Positions 9,904 through 18,197 of a DNA stretch of 64,000 nt are shown piece after piece; position 1 is the first letter of the stretch, and every line of letters begins with the position of its first letter. The DNA comes from Oscillospiraceae bacterium. GTDB taxonomy: Bacteria > Bacillota > Clostridia > Oscillospirales > Ruminococcaceae. The position numbers and the translations under genes were made by a program. The stretch covers positions 2,356,001 to 2,420,000 of the forward strand of contig CP107208.1 of NCBI GenBank assembly GCA_025758045.1, written 5' to 3'. The notes below the pieces were generated by a model. It saw nothing but the letters and a program-made list of their open reading frames with translations. It was not told the DNA's origin and searched no databases.

Positions 9904-10301
9904 TGCGGCACCTCCGCAACATCATCTTCCTGCCACGGCAGGCGGGGCAGGGGCGCGTAGTGGCGGCCGTTCGGCTCGACCCAACTGCCCTGGCCGCCGG
10001 CAAAAATGTGGATGTTGAACGAGTTCAGCACGGTCAAAAAACTCTCCATGTCGGCGGCATCACAGCAGAGTGAATCCCGGTTGCCGATCAGCAGCACATC
10101 GAAGCGATGCTGCTCGGCATCCTGCAAAATCTCCTTGACGGCGGGGCGCATGAGCAGCGGCACAGGCTCGTTTGTCTCGGAAATGCGTTCTTTCTGTACG
10201 CCCCACTGCAATTTGCGGGCGGCGCGCTGGCAGGCAAGGCGCTGTCTGCCCATGCTGGCAAGATTCTTCGGGTCGGACTGGTAAAGGCATTGTGCAATCA
10301 T
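9900..10301 (-). CDS. Resolvase-fold protein without an obvious catalytic site
   Basis: 133 residues that follow the N-terminal serine-recombinase pattern: Q-R-x-A-C-Q-R-A helix, a GW-like turn, MRPAVKEIL, a DAEQHRFDVLLIGNRD strand and a final LNSFNIHIF strand. In true recombinases the first strand carries Y-x-R-x-S with the nucleophile; here the equivalent reads CLYQSD. The Arg-rich R-L-S-R segment reads RDSLCC. No recombinase or zinc-ribbon domain follows. It is translationally coupled to the sortase (overlap at 9900-9903). It is more likely a repurposed structural or regulatory protein than an active recombinase; that is inference. Confidence 0.5.
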   Translation of the reverse strand: MIAQCLYQSDPKNLASMGRQRLACQRAARKLQWGVQKERISETNEPVPLLMRPAVKEILQDAEQHRFDVLLIGNRDSLCCDAADMESFLTVLNSFNIHIFAGGQGSWVEPNGRHYAPLPRLPWQEDDVAEVPQ

Positions 10302-10312
10302 TGTTTTCCTCC

Positions 10313-10459
10313 TTAATACTTCGGCTTGTGGTAAACTTCTTTATGCAGTGCCACCGCATGGCGGCGATCATACCATAGGAGCAGGTAGTGCAGCACCAGT
10401 CCGCTGCCGACCAGCGGCAGAAGGACTTTTGCCCAATCAGAGATTTTCTTCATCTTCAT
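10313..10459 (-). CDS. Small single-pass membrane protein (48 aa)
   Basis: Begins MKMKKISDW and has one hydrophobic segment (about residues 9-26, KVLLPLVGSGLVLHYLLLW) followed by a basic, His-rich tail. The start at 10459 overlaps the end of the preceding gene by about 20 bp, and GAGG-like purines lie in the overlap. The next gene starts 11 bp after its stop. Size, membrane segment and tight packing suggest a small subunit of the mating channel, but I do not recognise the family. Confidence 0.5.
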   Translation of the reverse strand: MKMKKISDWAKVLLPLVGSGLVLHYLLLWYDRRHAVALHKEVYHKPKY

Positions 10460-11234
10460 CCTCGTTTCTGCCGCCGAGGACAATATCCCCAGACGGCACA
10501 TAGACTTTCGGCGCAGGTGCGGGCTTTGCAGGCTCAGCCGTATGGGTAGGTTCTTTGCGCAGCAGGTGGGTAATAATCAGCAGCACCGCGATAAAGAGCA
10601 GCGCGCAGGCGATACCCGTAATCAGCAGGGCAGGGGTAATGCCGCTTTCCGCCGCAGCAACCACCACAGGTGCAGAAATCGGCGCGTACAGCAGCGTGTA
10701 ATGCACCGTTCCGGCCTCGGTGCGGGTGACCGTTCCAGCGTAATGCGCTGTTGCCATATAGGTACTGTCGGCCTGCAAAGTTTCGCCAATCGTAATGTCC
10801 TGCAAGGTCAGCGTGCCGGAAAAACCGTACTCGTCATCGTAGGCAACAGACTCTTTCACATCATTGCGGGCGGTTTCGGCATCGGCGCTGCGCACAGACA
10901 ATTCAAAATCCTGCGTGACCTCTTTCTCCTCGGTCACACCGCCCTCCACAGACTGCGTAACGCCCCATAAGGTGTAATCGACGCCGTTCCACTGCATAGT
11001 GCTTTCGGTCAGGTCGGCAACGGTTGTGCCATACGGTACGCTGTACTGCTTGACGACAAGCAGCTGCCCGCCGTTTTCCTGCCACGAGATGCTGTCCGGG
11101 TAGAACAGCGACGCCGTATCTTCCGGCGGCAATCCCACCAACTCCGGGGCAGGGGTGGGTTCCTCGGCAAAGGCTGCGGTGGCGGTGCCCAGTGACAGCA
11201 GGCAGCACAGGGCAGTGATAACAGGTTTCTTCAT
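10437..11234 (-). CDS. Secreted/membrane-anchored conjugation-module protein (265 aa)
   Basis: ATG at 11234 overlaps the VirB4 stop (TAATG), so it is translationally coupled to VirB4. A signal peptide (MKKPVITALCCLLSLGTATAAFA) leads into a mostly beta extracellular region of about 170 residues. One membrane helix near residues 210-235 follows, then a short cytoplasmic tail rich in Pro, Lys and acidic residues. This architecture recurs beside virB4 in Firmicutes conjugative modules, where such proteins are thought to line the channel at the cell wall; assignment here is by position. No catalytic motif is visible. Confidence 0.6.
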   Translation of the reverse strand: MKKPVITALCCLLSLGTATAAFAEEPTPAPELVGLPPEDTASLFYPDSISWQENGGQLLVVKQYSVPYGTTVADLTESTMQWNGVDYTLWGVTQSVEGGVTEEKEVTQDFELSVRSADAETARNDVKESVAYDDEYGFSGTLTLQDITIGETLQADSTYMATAHYAGTVTRTEAGTVHYTLLYAPISAPVVVAAAESGITPALLITGIACALLFIAVLLIITHLLRKEPTHTAEPAKPAPAPKVYVPSGDIVLGGRNEDEDEENL

Positions 11235-14149
11235 TAGGATTCCTCCGTTTCGGGTTGATTTTGCATTTTGCGTTCTACAATACGGCGCAGCTCGTCCCGG
11301 TCTGTGGTGATCAGGTCTTTTTCCTCCTCGCTGCACCGCATATCAACGGTGACATTGTTGGAGTTTGTGACGATTAGCGCGCTGCCGCGCTCGAAGCGGG
11401 TGATGTTGTCGATTTCGGCATCTGTCAGCTTCAAAACACTTTGCACGCGCTGGGCTTCCTCTTCCTCCAAATTCAGAATGATTTTGATTTTGCAGTTGTT
11501 CAGGATGCCGCGACCGTATTTTCCATCTTCCAAGGAAAAGAAGTCGTTCAAATCCTGCGTGGCAACCAGAACCCCGCCGCCGTAGCCGCGAATGGTTTTG
11601 ACAGCCTCGAATACATAGTTGGCCACCAAAGCGTTGGACGATGCGCCGATGATTTGCCATACCTCATCTATGAAAATCTGCTTGCGGCGGGTCAAATCCT
11701 CTTTCGCCTTATCCCACATATAATCCAGCCCGATGTACATGCCCACGGTTAGCAGGTCGCCGGACAGCTCGCTGATGTCGATGACGACATAGCTGTTGTC
11801 GAGGTTCACGTTTGTCTGGCGGTTGAAGCTGGATGCCGAACCGTGTACAAGGCGGTTCAGAATATTGGCGATACGCCGCGTTTCCGGGGCAGCGGACAAA
11901 ACAGTGTGCAGGTCGCCTAATATCGGCATTTCACGGTACTGACCGGGATGTGCCGGGTCGTCCAGACTGGCATTATCATAAGTGATGCCCTTATTGCGGT
12001 AGGTTGTGACGATGGCTTCATCCAATAGCTGGCGTTCCTCGTTGCTCAAATCGGGAATCAGCAGCGAGAAGAAAATGTGCAGCTTCTGGATTTTGGCAGC
12101 CAGTTCCGACTGCTCCGGCATAGGACCATCCAGCAGTTCGCTGCTGGTGTGGTCGATTTTGCGAATCTCCATGACGTTGATGCAATCCGGACTGCCCGGC
12201 ACGATGCGGATGATGGTGCCGTTCAGCGCCTTGGCCTGCCGGTAAAACTCGTGACCCTTCAACGGAGCGATGATGTAAACCGGTGTTCCCGCCAGCCGCA
12301 TACGCCGGGCGATCAGCTGCATAGTGAACGTCTTGCCCGCGCCGGAGGTGCCGAGAATCGCCATATTTGCGTTTTTGTAGATATGGGTGTTGAAGTTGTC
12401 GAGGCTGACGAGGGAGTTATTGTACTTATTCACGCCCAGCAGTACACCGTTGGTGTCGCACAGTTCAAAGCTGACGAACGGATAAAAGCTGGCCGCGGTT
12501 GAGGTAAGGATATTGCGGCGGTATTTTTTGAACAGCGCCGCATCCGGGGCGCACAGCGGCAGGGAAGAGAGAAAAGCTGCTTCCTGCCGGAAACTGCACA
12601 GCTGCAAATTCATATCCTGCGAGACCATGAGCTTGCGTATCTCCCCGATGCGCCACTCCAAATCCTTGACGCTGGCGGCTGTGACCGTTACGAGGATGGC
12701 GGCGTAGTAGAAATCCTCGTTGTTGGCAAGACCGTCTTTCAGGTAGTAGCCGGAACGAATGGCGTTGGAGAGGTCATCGAAATCCGAGTTTGTGTCGCTG
12801 GTGTCCTTGATTTTGCTGCGGTTGATGCGGATCTGCTGCCCGATTTTCTGCATCATGCGTTCTTTGGGCTGTCGTTCCAGAAACAGATCCACATCAATGC
12901 CTTCGCCGGCATTCACCAGCAATGCCATCCACCCGGCCGTGACCTGTGCGCGGTAGCCGTCTGCGGGAATCATCAGGTAGGCATGGTAGGTGCCGTCCAT
13001 GTAGAGATAACGTCCATGCTTCAAATCCAGCGAGGGCGGGATCATAAAGGCGGCGGGAGGTATCTTATCCAGCGCTGTGGTATCGTTCTGGGCCAAATAG
13101 CTGGCAAGCACATCTTGGATTCGCTCCTGCAACGGCACCTGTACCGCTGTTCGCCTATTTAATAAGGTATAGAAAACGTCCGTGAGAAACTCGTCCTCGT
13201 TCTCGTGTTCCACGATGGCGTTGCCGCACTGCGCTAGATAGGTGCGGAAGCTGCGGGCGGTGGTTTCGAGCGTGGAGACGATTTCGGCATAGGAGATATT
13301 CCGCTCGTTCGTGGGGGCTTCGTACTGGAAAATCACGAAGAAGCGACGGCTAACAGCATCGCGGGAACCGAGCCGCTTGACAAAGCGGATATAGCTCATG
13401 TGGCGCTTACGCACCGCTGCGTCCGGTTCGTTGGCGGCATCCCGCCGCAGCTTGTCCAGATAGGCATTGACATCGGCCTTGCGGGAGAATGACTTAAATT
13501 GCAGCCGCACTGGGCTGACTTTCAAAAGGCTGGCGAACGAGTAGATGACGCTGCGCTGCTCCCGTGGGGAGCGCAGCAGGAAGTTGATGGGCTCGATCTC
13601 CAGAATCTTGATGTGGCGCTCATCTGTGGTGTGCAGGATGCCGTTCTCGATTTTCTCGATGGGGAGCAAGTCGTAGAGCGTCTGCCGTTTTACCAGCTTT
13701 CCGTGGCGATCCGCCTTACGTTGCAAGACCTGCGCGTTGTGGGGCAGGGTATCGGAATCATCATAGTAGACAACACGGCATCGCTTACTGATGAGCCGTA
13801 GATGTCGGTGTCGGTTGGCTTCGAGATTGCCCTGCTGTGTAGGTGTGACGATACGGCGGCGCTTCATAAAGCGGAACCAATGTGCCACAAACTGCGTCAG
13901 GCTGTCACCGCCAAAACCGACTACACCAAACACGGCCAGCGGCACCGACACCGCAATGACGATCATCAAGCGGATGTTGAATGCCAACGGCAGATAGAAC
14001 AGCGGCACCGCACTGCCCACAGCAAGCACAGCCGCCTCCACCGCATTGCGCAGCTTGACCGTGCCGCCAAGAATCGTACCAGTGTCCACAAAATTCTGCG
14101 GGATAAGGTAAACATCCCGCTCTTCGCGTGAAATTTCGACCACCTCCAA
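11234..14149 (-). CDS. virB4: VirB4/TraE-type conjugation ATPase with PrgI-like N-terminal membrane domain
   Basis: Cytoplasmic-face ATPase that powers pilus or channel assembly and substrate transfer in Gram-positive type IV secretion. Residues ~30-85 hold two hydrophobic segments in a PrgI-like membrane domain, usually a separate small protein. The VirB4 body follows, with Walker A GTSGAGKTF near residue 602 and Walker B KQIFIDEVWQI near residue 827. Length (up to 971 aa) fits a PrgI-VirB4 fusion. The start is unusual. The TTG at 14149 has no ribosome site, because GGAGG overlaps codons 2-3. An in-frame ATT at 14134 sits 8 bases after GGAGG and may be the real start. A promoter (14210-14270) and a leader terminator (14150-14179) lie upstream. 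Confidence 0.9.
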   Translation of the reverse strand: MEVVEISREERDVYLIPQNFVDTGTILGGTVKLRNAVEAAVLAVGSAVPLFYLPLAFNIRLMIVIAVSVPLAVFGVVGFGGDSLTQFVAHWFRFMKRRRIVTPTQQGNLEANRHRHLRLISKRCRVVYYDDSDTLPHNAQVLQRKADRHGKLVKRQTLYDLLPIEKIENGILHTTDERHIKILEIEPINFLLRSPREQRSVIYSFASLLKVSPVRLQFKSFSRKADVNAYLDKLRRDAANEPDAAVRKRHMSYIRFVKRLGSRDAVSRRFFVIFQYEAPTNERNISYAEIVSTLETTARSFRTYLAQCGNAIVEHENEDEFLTDVFYTLLNRRTAVQVPLQERIQDVLASYLAQNDTTALDKIPPAAFMIPPSLDLKHGRYLYMDGTYHAYLMIPADGYRAQVTAGWMALLVNAGEGIDVDLFLERQPKERMMQKIGQQIRINRSKIKDTSDTNSDFDDLSNAIRSGYYLKDGLANNEDFYYAAILVTVTAASVKDLEWRIGEIRKLMVSQDMNLQLCSFRQEAAFLSSLPLCAPDAALFKKYRRNILTSTAASFYPFVSFELCDTNGVLLGVNKYNNSLVSLDNFNTHIYKNANMAILGTSGAGKTFTMQLIARRMRLAGTPVYIIAPLKGHEFYRQAKALNGTIIRIVPGSPDCINVMEIRKIDHTSSELLDGPMPEQSELAAKIQKLHIFFSLLIPDLSNEERQLLDEAIVTTYRNKGITYDNASLDDPAHPGQYREMPILGDLHTVLSAAPETRRIANILNRLVHGSASSFNRQTNVNLDNSYVVIDISELSGDLLTVGMYIGLDYMWDKAKEDLTRRKQIFIDEVWQIIGASSNALVANYVFEAVKTIRGYGGGVLVATQDLNDFFSLEDGKYGRGILNNCKIKIILNLEEEEAQRVQSVLKLTDAEIDNITRFERGSALIVTNSNNVTVDMRCSEEEKDLITTDRDELRRIVERKMQNQPETEES

Positions 14150-14179
14150 ACAAAAAAAGCGCCCTCGAAAAAAGGCGCT
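14150..14179 (-). terminator. Leader terminator/attenuator in front of virB4
   Basis: Read on the minus strand, AGCGCC (14179-14174) pairs with GGCGCT (14163-14158) and is followed by a run of seven T. The run ends within a few bases of the GGAGG ribosome site of virB4. The hairpin lies between the virB4 promoter and the gene, so it could act as an attenuator rather than as the end of another gene. Confidence 0.6.
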
Positions 14180-14209
14180 CTTGCGTTTCTGTTCAATTTT
14201 GACGATACT

Positions 14210-14270
14210 ATTATAGCAGAGTCATATTGCAGCAAAAAAGACTTTTGCTGTGCGGATGTTGTGCTGATTT
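14210..14270 (-). promoter_or_regulatory. virB4 promoter with tandem ACATCCGCA-type boxes
   Basis: On the minus strand a perfect -10 TATAAT lies at 14215-14210; the -35 position is poor. Upstream is ACATCCGCA (14259-14251), with a 7/9 match AAATCAGCA exactly 11 bp further up (14270-14262). The near box ends exactly 35 bp from the -10. The same box, period and spacing occur at the virB2-like promoter (18643-18703), which suggests a shared activator. Confidence 0.6.
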
Positions 14271-14316
14271 ACTGCATTTCGGCAGATAAATTTTCAAATA
14301 TGAGCTTGTGGCATCA

Positions 14317-14360
14317 ATGTAGCTACATAGATTGACAATCGAATGCCGTGAACGTATAAT
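14317..14360 (+). promoter_or_regulatory. Toxin-antitoxin promoter and palindromic operator
   Basis: A perfect -35 TTGACA (14332-14337), 17-bp spacer and perfect -10 TATAAT (14355-14360) precede the antitoxin start at 14401. A perfect 12-bp palindrome ATGTAGCTACAT (14317-14328) abuts the -35. It resembles the TGTAGCTACA-type operators bound by RelB/DinJ antitoxins, so autoregulation is likely. Confidence 0.8.
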
Positions 14361-14400
14361 AAGGATAAGAAGAAAACCACGGAACGAAGGGAGTTTTTTT

Positions 14401-14703
14401 ATGGAAAACATTGTTTCGGCAGCTAAAACGGATGTGTTCCGCGTTCGCATCAACCCGGAAATTAAGCAGGAACTGGAATCTGTGTATGCAAAGAACGGTC
14501 TTACCCTGACCGATGCCATCAACGTGTTTTTCCAGCAGTCGCTGAACGCTGGCGGCTTTCCCTTTGCCGTAACAGAGGACAACGCGGAGATCATCAAGGC
14601 AAAGGCTCTCTCCCGGCTGACAAAGCAGTTGCAGGAAGCGCAGGATGATCCGGTTTCTTACTCCGAGGATGAAGTATACAAGATGTTCGGAGTAGAGAAA
14701 TGA
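14401..14703 (+). CDS. RelB/DinJ-family antitoxin
   Basis: 100 residues. The N-terminus VFRVRINPEIKQELE and the segment GLTLTDAINVFF form the ribbon-helix-helix DNA-binding fold of RelB/DinJ antitoxins. The C-terminal part (DPVSYSEDEVYKMFGVEK) would wrap the toxin. It overlaps the toxin start by four bases (ATGA), the normal coupling. It has its own consensus promoter and operator. It lies on the plus strand inside an otherwise minus-strand conjugation operon, so it is probably a later insertion that helps keep the element in the cell. Confidence 0.88.
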   Translation: MENIVSAAKTDVFRVRINPEIKQELESVYAKNGLTLTDAINVFFQQSLNAGGFPFAVTEDNAEIIKAKALSRLTKQLQEAQDDPVSYSEDEVYKMFGVEK

Positions 14704-15011
14704 GGGTAATCTATAAAAGAACCGCCGTTAAGGATATGGAAGCAACCCGTGACTACATCGCCGGGCGGCTGAAGAACCCGAAAGCTGCCAAAAAGCTGAT
14801 GACCGCGCTGCTGAAAGCTATATCTTTGCTGGTAGATAACCCGTATATGGGTGCAGCACTGGCAGAAAAGTTTGAAATCACCACGGATGTGCGCTACTTT
14901 GTGGTGTCAAAGCAGTTGATTTTCTACCATGTGGACGAGGAACACAGCACAATAGAGATACTTCGGGTATTGGACGGCCGGACAGATTATTTGTCAGTAC
15001 TGTTCGGATAA
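14700..15011 (+). CDS. RelE/ParE-family toxin
   Basis: 103 residues with the RelE/ParE pattern: YKRTAVKDMEATRDYIAG at the N-terminus, the NPYMGAAL turn, RYFVVSKQLIFYHVD strands and a closing IEILRVLDGRTDYLSVLF. The end matches the RILHGRRD-like close of ParE/RelE proteins that attack type II translation or gyrase. The target cannot be told from sequence alone. It is coupled to the antitoxin, and a strong bidirectional terminator follows at 15021-15066. Confidence 0.85.
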   Translation: MRVIYKRTAVKDMEATRDYIAGRLKNPKAAKKLMTALLKAISLLVDNPYMGAALAEKFEITTDVRYFVVSKQLIFYHVDEEHSTIEILRVLDGRTDYLSVLFG

Positions 15012-15020
15012 ATAAAAAAT

Positions 15021-15066
15021 AGGAGGGCCGCTCCTGCGTATGGCAGAAGCAGCCCTCTTTGTTTTA
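15021..15066. terminator. Bidirectional terminator between toxin and M23 hydrolase genes
   Basis: A 16-bp stem with few mismatches (15022-15037 with 15043-15058) has a T-rich tail on the plus strand and A-rich sequence on the other side. It separates two convergent genes. Confidence 0.8.
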
Positions 15067-16284
15067 GTGCAGATACCCTTTTGGGTTGACGTAGACCCCG
15101 TCGATAATGACGCAGATATGCAGATGATTTCCGGTCACATCGCCGGTAGCACCGACTTTGGCAATGGTGTCGTATTTGTTCACCGTATCGCCAACCTGAG
15201 CCAAAAGCTGGCTGCAATGGGCATAAAGGGTACAGTACCCGCCGCCGTGGTTGATGACCAGATAATTTCCATAACTGACGTGATACCCTGATTTAATGAC
15301 CGTGCCGCCCTCCACTGCCAGAATTGGTGTGCCATAGGGATAGGCAATGTCCAAGCCATTGTGGTTGGTGGTATCCTTGCCGGGAATGCCGACATCCTCG
15401 CGTTTGCCGAAGAAAGAAGTAATGTGCTGTTCCCAGTTCGGGTCATTGAATGGATTGCCGAACCCGCCGCTCGGAGCAGGGGAGGTATCATCAATAAGTG
15501 CATCGTTGATTTGCCCCAAAATCGTAATACCCTCATGTTCTTCTATTTCGTGGAGATAGACAGTCAGGTTATGCGCATAGGCATCGGCACAGCTTTTCTG
15601 CTTGTCGTCAAGCTGCCAGACCGTGTCGGCAAAGTAGTCATCGCCCACATAGGAGAGTGTGAAAACGGTGTAAGTGTGATCCTCTTGAACGGTTATGGTT
15701 TGCCCACGCACCTCTTTCTGCACAGGTTCGGTGCGAACTTCCTCGGAAGTAGTGTAGGTATAATATTCTGTCCGGTGCGCTTGTACCTGTGCGGAAAGGT
15801 CAGCCAGGCTGATTTTGGTATAGTCGTCCTCTCCTTGGTAAGCGGAGTACATAGAAATGAGTTGAAAGGCATTGTAAGAAACATGACCGCCCACGGAATC
15901 ATCAATGTCGCTGTAGGTGAGGCTTGCACGCTCGGATTCTATTTCGGCAAGGGTATCCTCGTATGCAACCTGCAAAATATCCGATACGGCATTGCGAAGC
16001 TGCATCACGTTGGCAGCAACTTCCAAATCATCATTGACCGCAGTGCTGGGCTGTGTCAGCGTACCGAAAATCGCACCGGGCAGCATGAGCAGAACCAGAA
16101 CCGGCAGCAGCAAGACTGCAATGGCAACGACCAGTATTTCCTTGCAATACTGCACCGCAGCTTCAGTAGCAGCCCCGGCGGGACCGCCCTGCACTCCCGC
16201 TTGCGCGATTTTGGCAAGTTTGGGCGCATTGTGAAGTGCCGTTGAGGCGGCCTGCTGAGAATTTTGGGTATCGTTTTCCATCAT
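15064..16284 (-). CDS. Membrane-anchored M23 peptidoglycan hydrolase of conjugation module
   Basis: Would cut the cell wall locally so the mating channel can be built (VirB1/CwlT-like role). One membrane helix lies near residues 50-75 (VAIAVLLLPVLVLLMLPGAIFG), followed by a long extracellular region of ~230 residues. A C-terminal M23 (lysostaphin-type) domain begins around residue 290: zinc-site NHNGLD, the G-x-V-x-x-x-G turn, and H-L-H near the end. Unlike many Gram-positive homologues I see no separate lysozyme or NlpC/P60 domain. ATG at 16284 abuts the stop of the preceding gene. Confidence 0.85.
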   Translation of the reverse strand: MMENDTQNSQQAASTALHNAPKLAKIAQAGVQGGPAGAATEAAVQYCKEILVVAIAVLLLPVLVLLMLPGAIFGTLTQPSTAVNDDLEVAANVMQLRNAVSDILQVAYEDTLAEIESERASLTYSDIDDSVGGHVSYNAFQLISMYSAYQGEDDYTKISLADLSAQVQAHRTEYYTYTTSEEVRTEPVQKEVRGQTITVQEDHTYTVFTLSYVGDDYFADTVWQLDDKQKSCADAYAHNLTVYLHEIEEHEGITILGQINDALIDDTSPAPSGGFGNPFNDPNWEQHITSFFGKREDVGIPGKDTTNHNGLDIAYPYGTPILAVEGGTVIKSGYHVSYGNYLVINHGGGYCTLYAHCSQLLAQVGDTVNKYDTIAKVGATGDVTGNHLHICVIIDGVYVNPKGYLH

Positions 16285-17439
16285 TTAGTGTCTCCGTGCG
16301 GGGGCTTTTGGCATGGCGGCCACTTTACGCTCATCATACTGCATACGCCCGCGTTCGTCCTGAACGGTAGGCGTTTTTTCTACGCGGGTTGTGGCGTAGA
16401 CCTTATACCACTTTTCGCCGTCGCGGGAAGTCTGTTCTGTGAAGTGGCCCTCCGGCTTCTCATACTGACGGGCGTTGTACATGGCAAACTGAATCTGCCC
16501 GCGGCCGGGGATGATCTCGCGCCCCTGAATCTTGCCGCCGCCGATTTCTACATCTGTGACGCTGTTGCCCATCTGCCCCAGCAGCACACGGTTCATAGCG
16601 GCCTGTTGGATAGAGGACGAAGTGGGAATGGAGGTCTGTTCTGTAACAGCAGGACTGCCACCGGCGCGCATGGCAATTTCACTGTCCCTTGTAGGGGAAA
16701 CGTCAACCGTGCTATCGCCCTCCAGCGCCAGCGGTGTGGCGGGGATAGGTGCATCCAGCACGGCATCGTTTTCTGCCGTTGCCATTGCGGTGGGGATATT
16801 TTCGCCAGTGGCAGGAACGGGCATAGCCTCAGCATCGCTGGTACCGGCAAAATAGCCATTGAGTGCTTCCACGGCGCTGTCGCCTGTGATGCTGCCGCTG
16901 GTCTGACCGGTGGCAATAGACCCGATGACCTTGCTGGCGAAGCCGCCGTCTTTACCGAGGCTGTTGTGGTACATGGCACCGCCCAAGGACACACCGATAC
17001 CGCCGGACTGCCCACTGATGGAGCTTGCCGTACTTTGCTGCACATGGCGGCTCACCATGCCGGAAAGCCCGCCTGCAAAGGTATTGCCGGGTGTGACTTT
17101 TGTGGTGGCTGTTGAAGCGGCGGCTTTGGCAGCGCCCAGCCCCATAAAGGCTTTGCCGATTTCAAAACCGCGAAAAGCCAGTAGCGCCTCAGACAACATC
17201 GAGCCGGGCGAGCGTGAAACGCCGATGCCCAATGAGTGCAGAATACCGTCCAGCTTGGTGCTGACTTTCAGAAAAGCGATAGCACACAGCAACCACAGGA
17301 ACAGATTGCCGGAGACGGCATCCTTGCCATGCGCGTCTACGGCCGCAGCAGCTTCATCCTCGGTCAAAGCAAAAGCGGCCGGACAGTACAGAAGCGCAAG
17401 GTTGATGGCGGTGAATAGGGTAAACAGAGTTTTTTTCAT
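16285..17439 (-). CDS. Conjugation-module membrane protein (384 aa)
   Basis: A signal peptide (ending AFA) is followed by one clear membrane helix (FLWLLCAIAFLKV, residues ~47-60). A long Ala/Gly/Ser/Thr-rich, low-complexity stretch follows (residues ~100-300), then a soluble tail with REIIPGRGQIQFAMYNARQYE. The tail resembles the cytoplasmic ends of VirB6/TrbL-like proteins, and the gene sits directly downstream of the VirB6-like gene in the same operon. The exact family is not recognised. A ribosome site AGGAG precedes ATG at 17439. Confidence 0.6.
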   Translation of the reverse strand: MKKTLFTLFTAINLALLYCPAAFALTEDEAAAAVDAHGKDAVSGNLFLWLLCAIAFLKVSTKLDGILHSLGIGVSRSPGSMLSEALLAFRGFEIGKAFMGLGAAKAAASTATTKVTPGNTFAGGLSGMVSRHVQQSTASSISGQSGGIGVSLGGAMYHNSLGKDGGFASKVIGSIATGQTSGSITGDSAVEALNGYFAGTSDAEAMPVPATGENIPTAMATAENDAVLDAPIPATPLALEGDSTVDVSPTRDSEIAMRAGGSPAVTEQTSIPTSSSIQQAAMNRVLLGQMGNSVTDVEIGGGKIQGREIIPGRGQIQFAMYNARQYEKPEGHFTEQTSRDGEKWYKVYATTRVEKTPTVQDERGRMQYDERKVAAMPKAPARRH

Positions 17440-17451
17440 GTAAAAAATCTC

Positions 17452-18162
17452 CTATAAGGACAGCGGATTGGCGAGAAACTCACCGACCATATTGACGAAC
17501 AGTTTTAAGCACCATGCGTTCATAATCAGCAGCAGAAGCTGCCCACTGAACATTCGGCACCAGCTTTTGAAAATGTTGTTTGTGCCGCGCGCCGCGCCCA
17601 TAGCAAAGGCAAGGGGTGCGGTGAAAACCAGAATTCCCAGTACAACGTATCGCTCGGCGGCTTCCAAAAGCAGCTTTAAGTAGTTCCAAGCCAGAATCAC
17701 AACGAGAATCAGTGCAATCAAGGCCACAGAACCGTTGGCAATCACGCCAATGATGATGAGTAGCACGGAATTGAAGTCTCCAAACTGCACGCCGGGCAGG
17801 CTGCTGTCCAGAATCCAGGTGTAGGGCGTGCCGCCGATCTGCAAGGCAAGGTTGACGATGTCATCGCAATACCAAATCAGAAGCAGGAAAATTACAGAGC
17901 GCACCACCAGATTGATGGGATTCTCGGTGTCAATGTCAAACCCTGCGCCATAGCAGCGGTAAAGCTGCCACACAAGGTTTAGCAGCACCAGCCCAATGGC
18001 TGTCCAGATAAAAATCTCGTACATGGACGATGCGGCAGGAAAGTACCGCTTGAACGTATCCATATTGCAGCCCAGCGCGCCAAGTACTGATGTTGATGCC
18101 AAATCCAGCAAATTCATCACCTGCGTTGCCAGCCAATCCACAATGCCATCTAAAATGCCCAA
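17452..18162 (-). CDS. VirB6/TrbL-like polytopic channel protein
   Basis: 236 residues with about six hydrophobic helices and only short loops, the pattern of VirB6/TrbL channel subunits of Gram-positive conjugation systems. The N-terminus (GILDGIVDWLATQVMNLLD) is amphipathic, as in CD0411-type homologues. The start is TTG at 18162, nine bases after AGGAGG; no ATG fits. It lies between the pilin-like gene and the 384-residue protein. Closest reading is VirB6-like; TrbL is an equivalent name in some annotations. Confidence 0.75.
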   Translation of the reverse strand: MGILDGIVDWLATQVMNLLDLASTSVLGALGCNMDTFKRYFPAASSMYEIFIWTAIGLVLLNLVWQLYRCYGAGFDIDTENPINLVVRSVIFLLLIWYCDDIVNLALQIGGTPYTWILDSSLPGVQFGDFNSVLLIIIGVIANGSVALIALILVVILAWNYLKLLLEAAERYVVLGILVFTAPLAFAMGAARGTNNIFKSWCRMFSGQLLLLIMNAWCLKLFVNMVGEFLANPLSL

Positions 18163-18197
18163 AGGCGTTCACCTCCTTGCTGCAATTCCGCGCAGGT

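Noticed and set aside
9900..10301. Annotating the 133-residue protein as an active site-specific recombinase
   Set aside because: No nucleophilic Ser in the expected motif and no DNA-binding domains.
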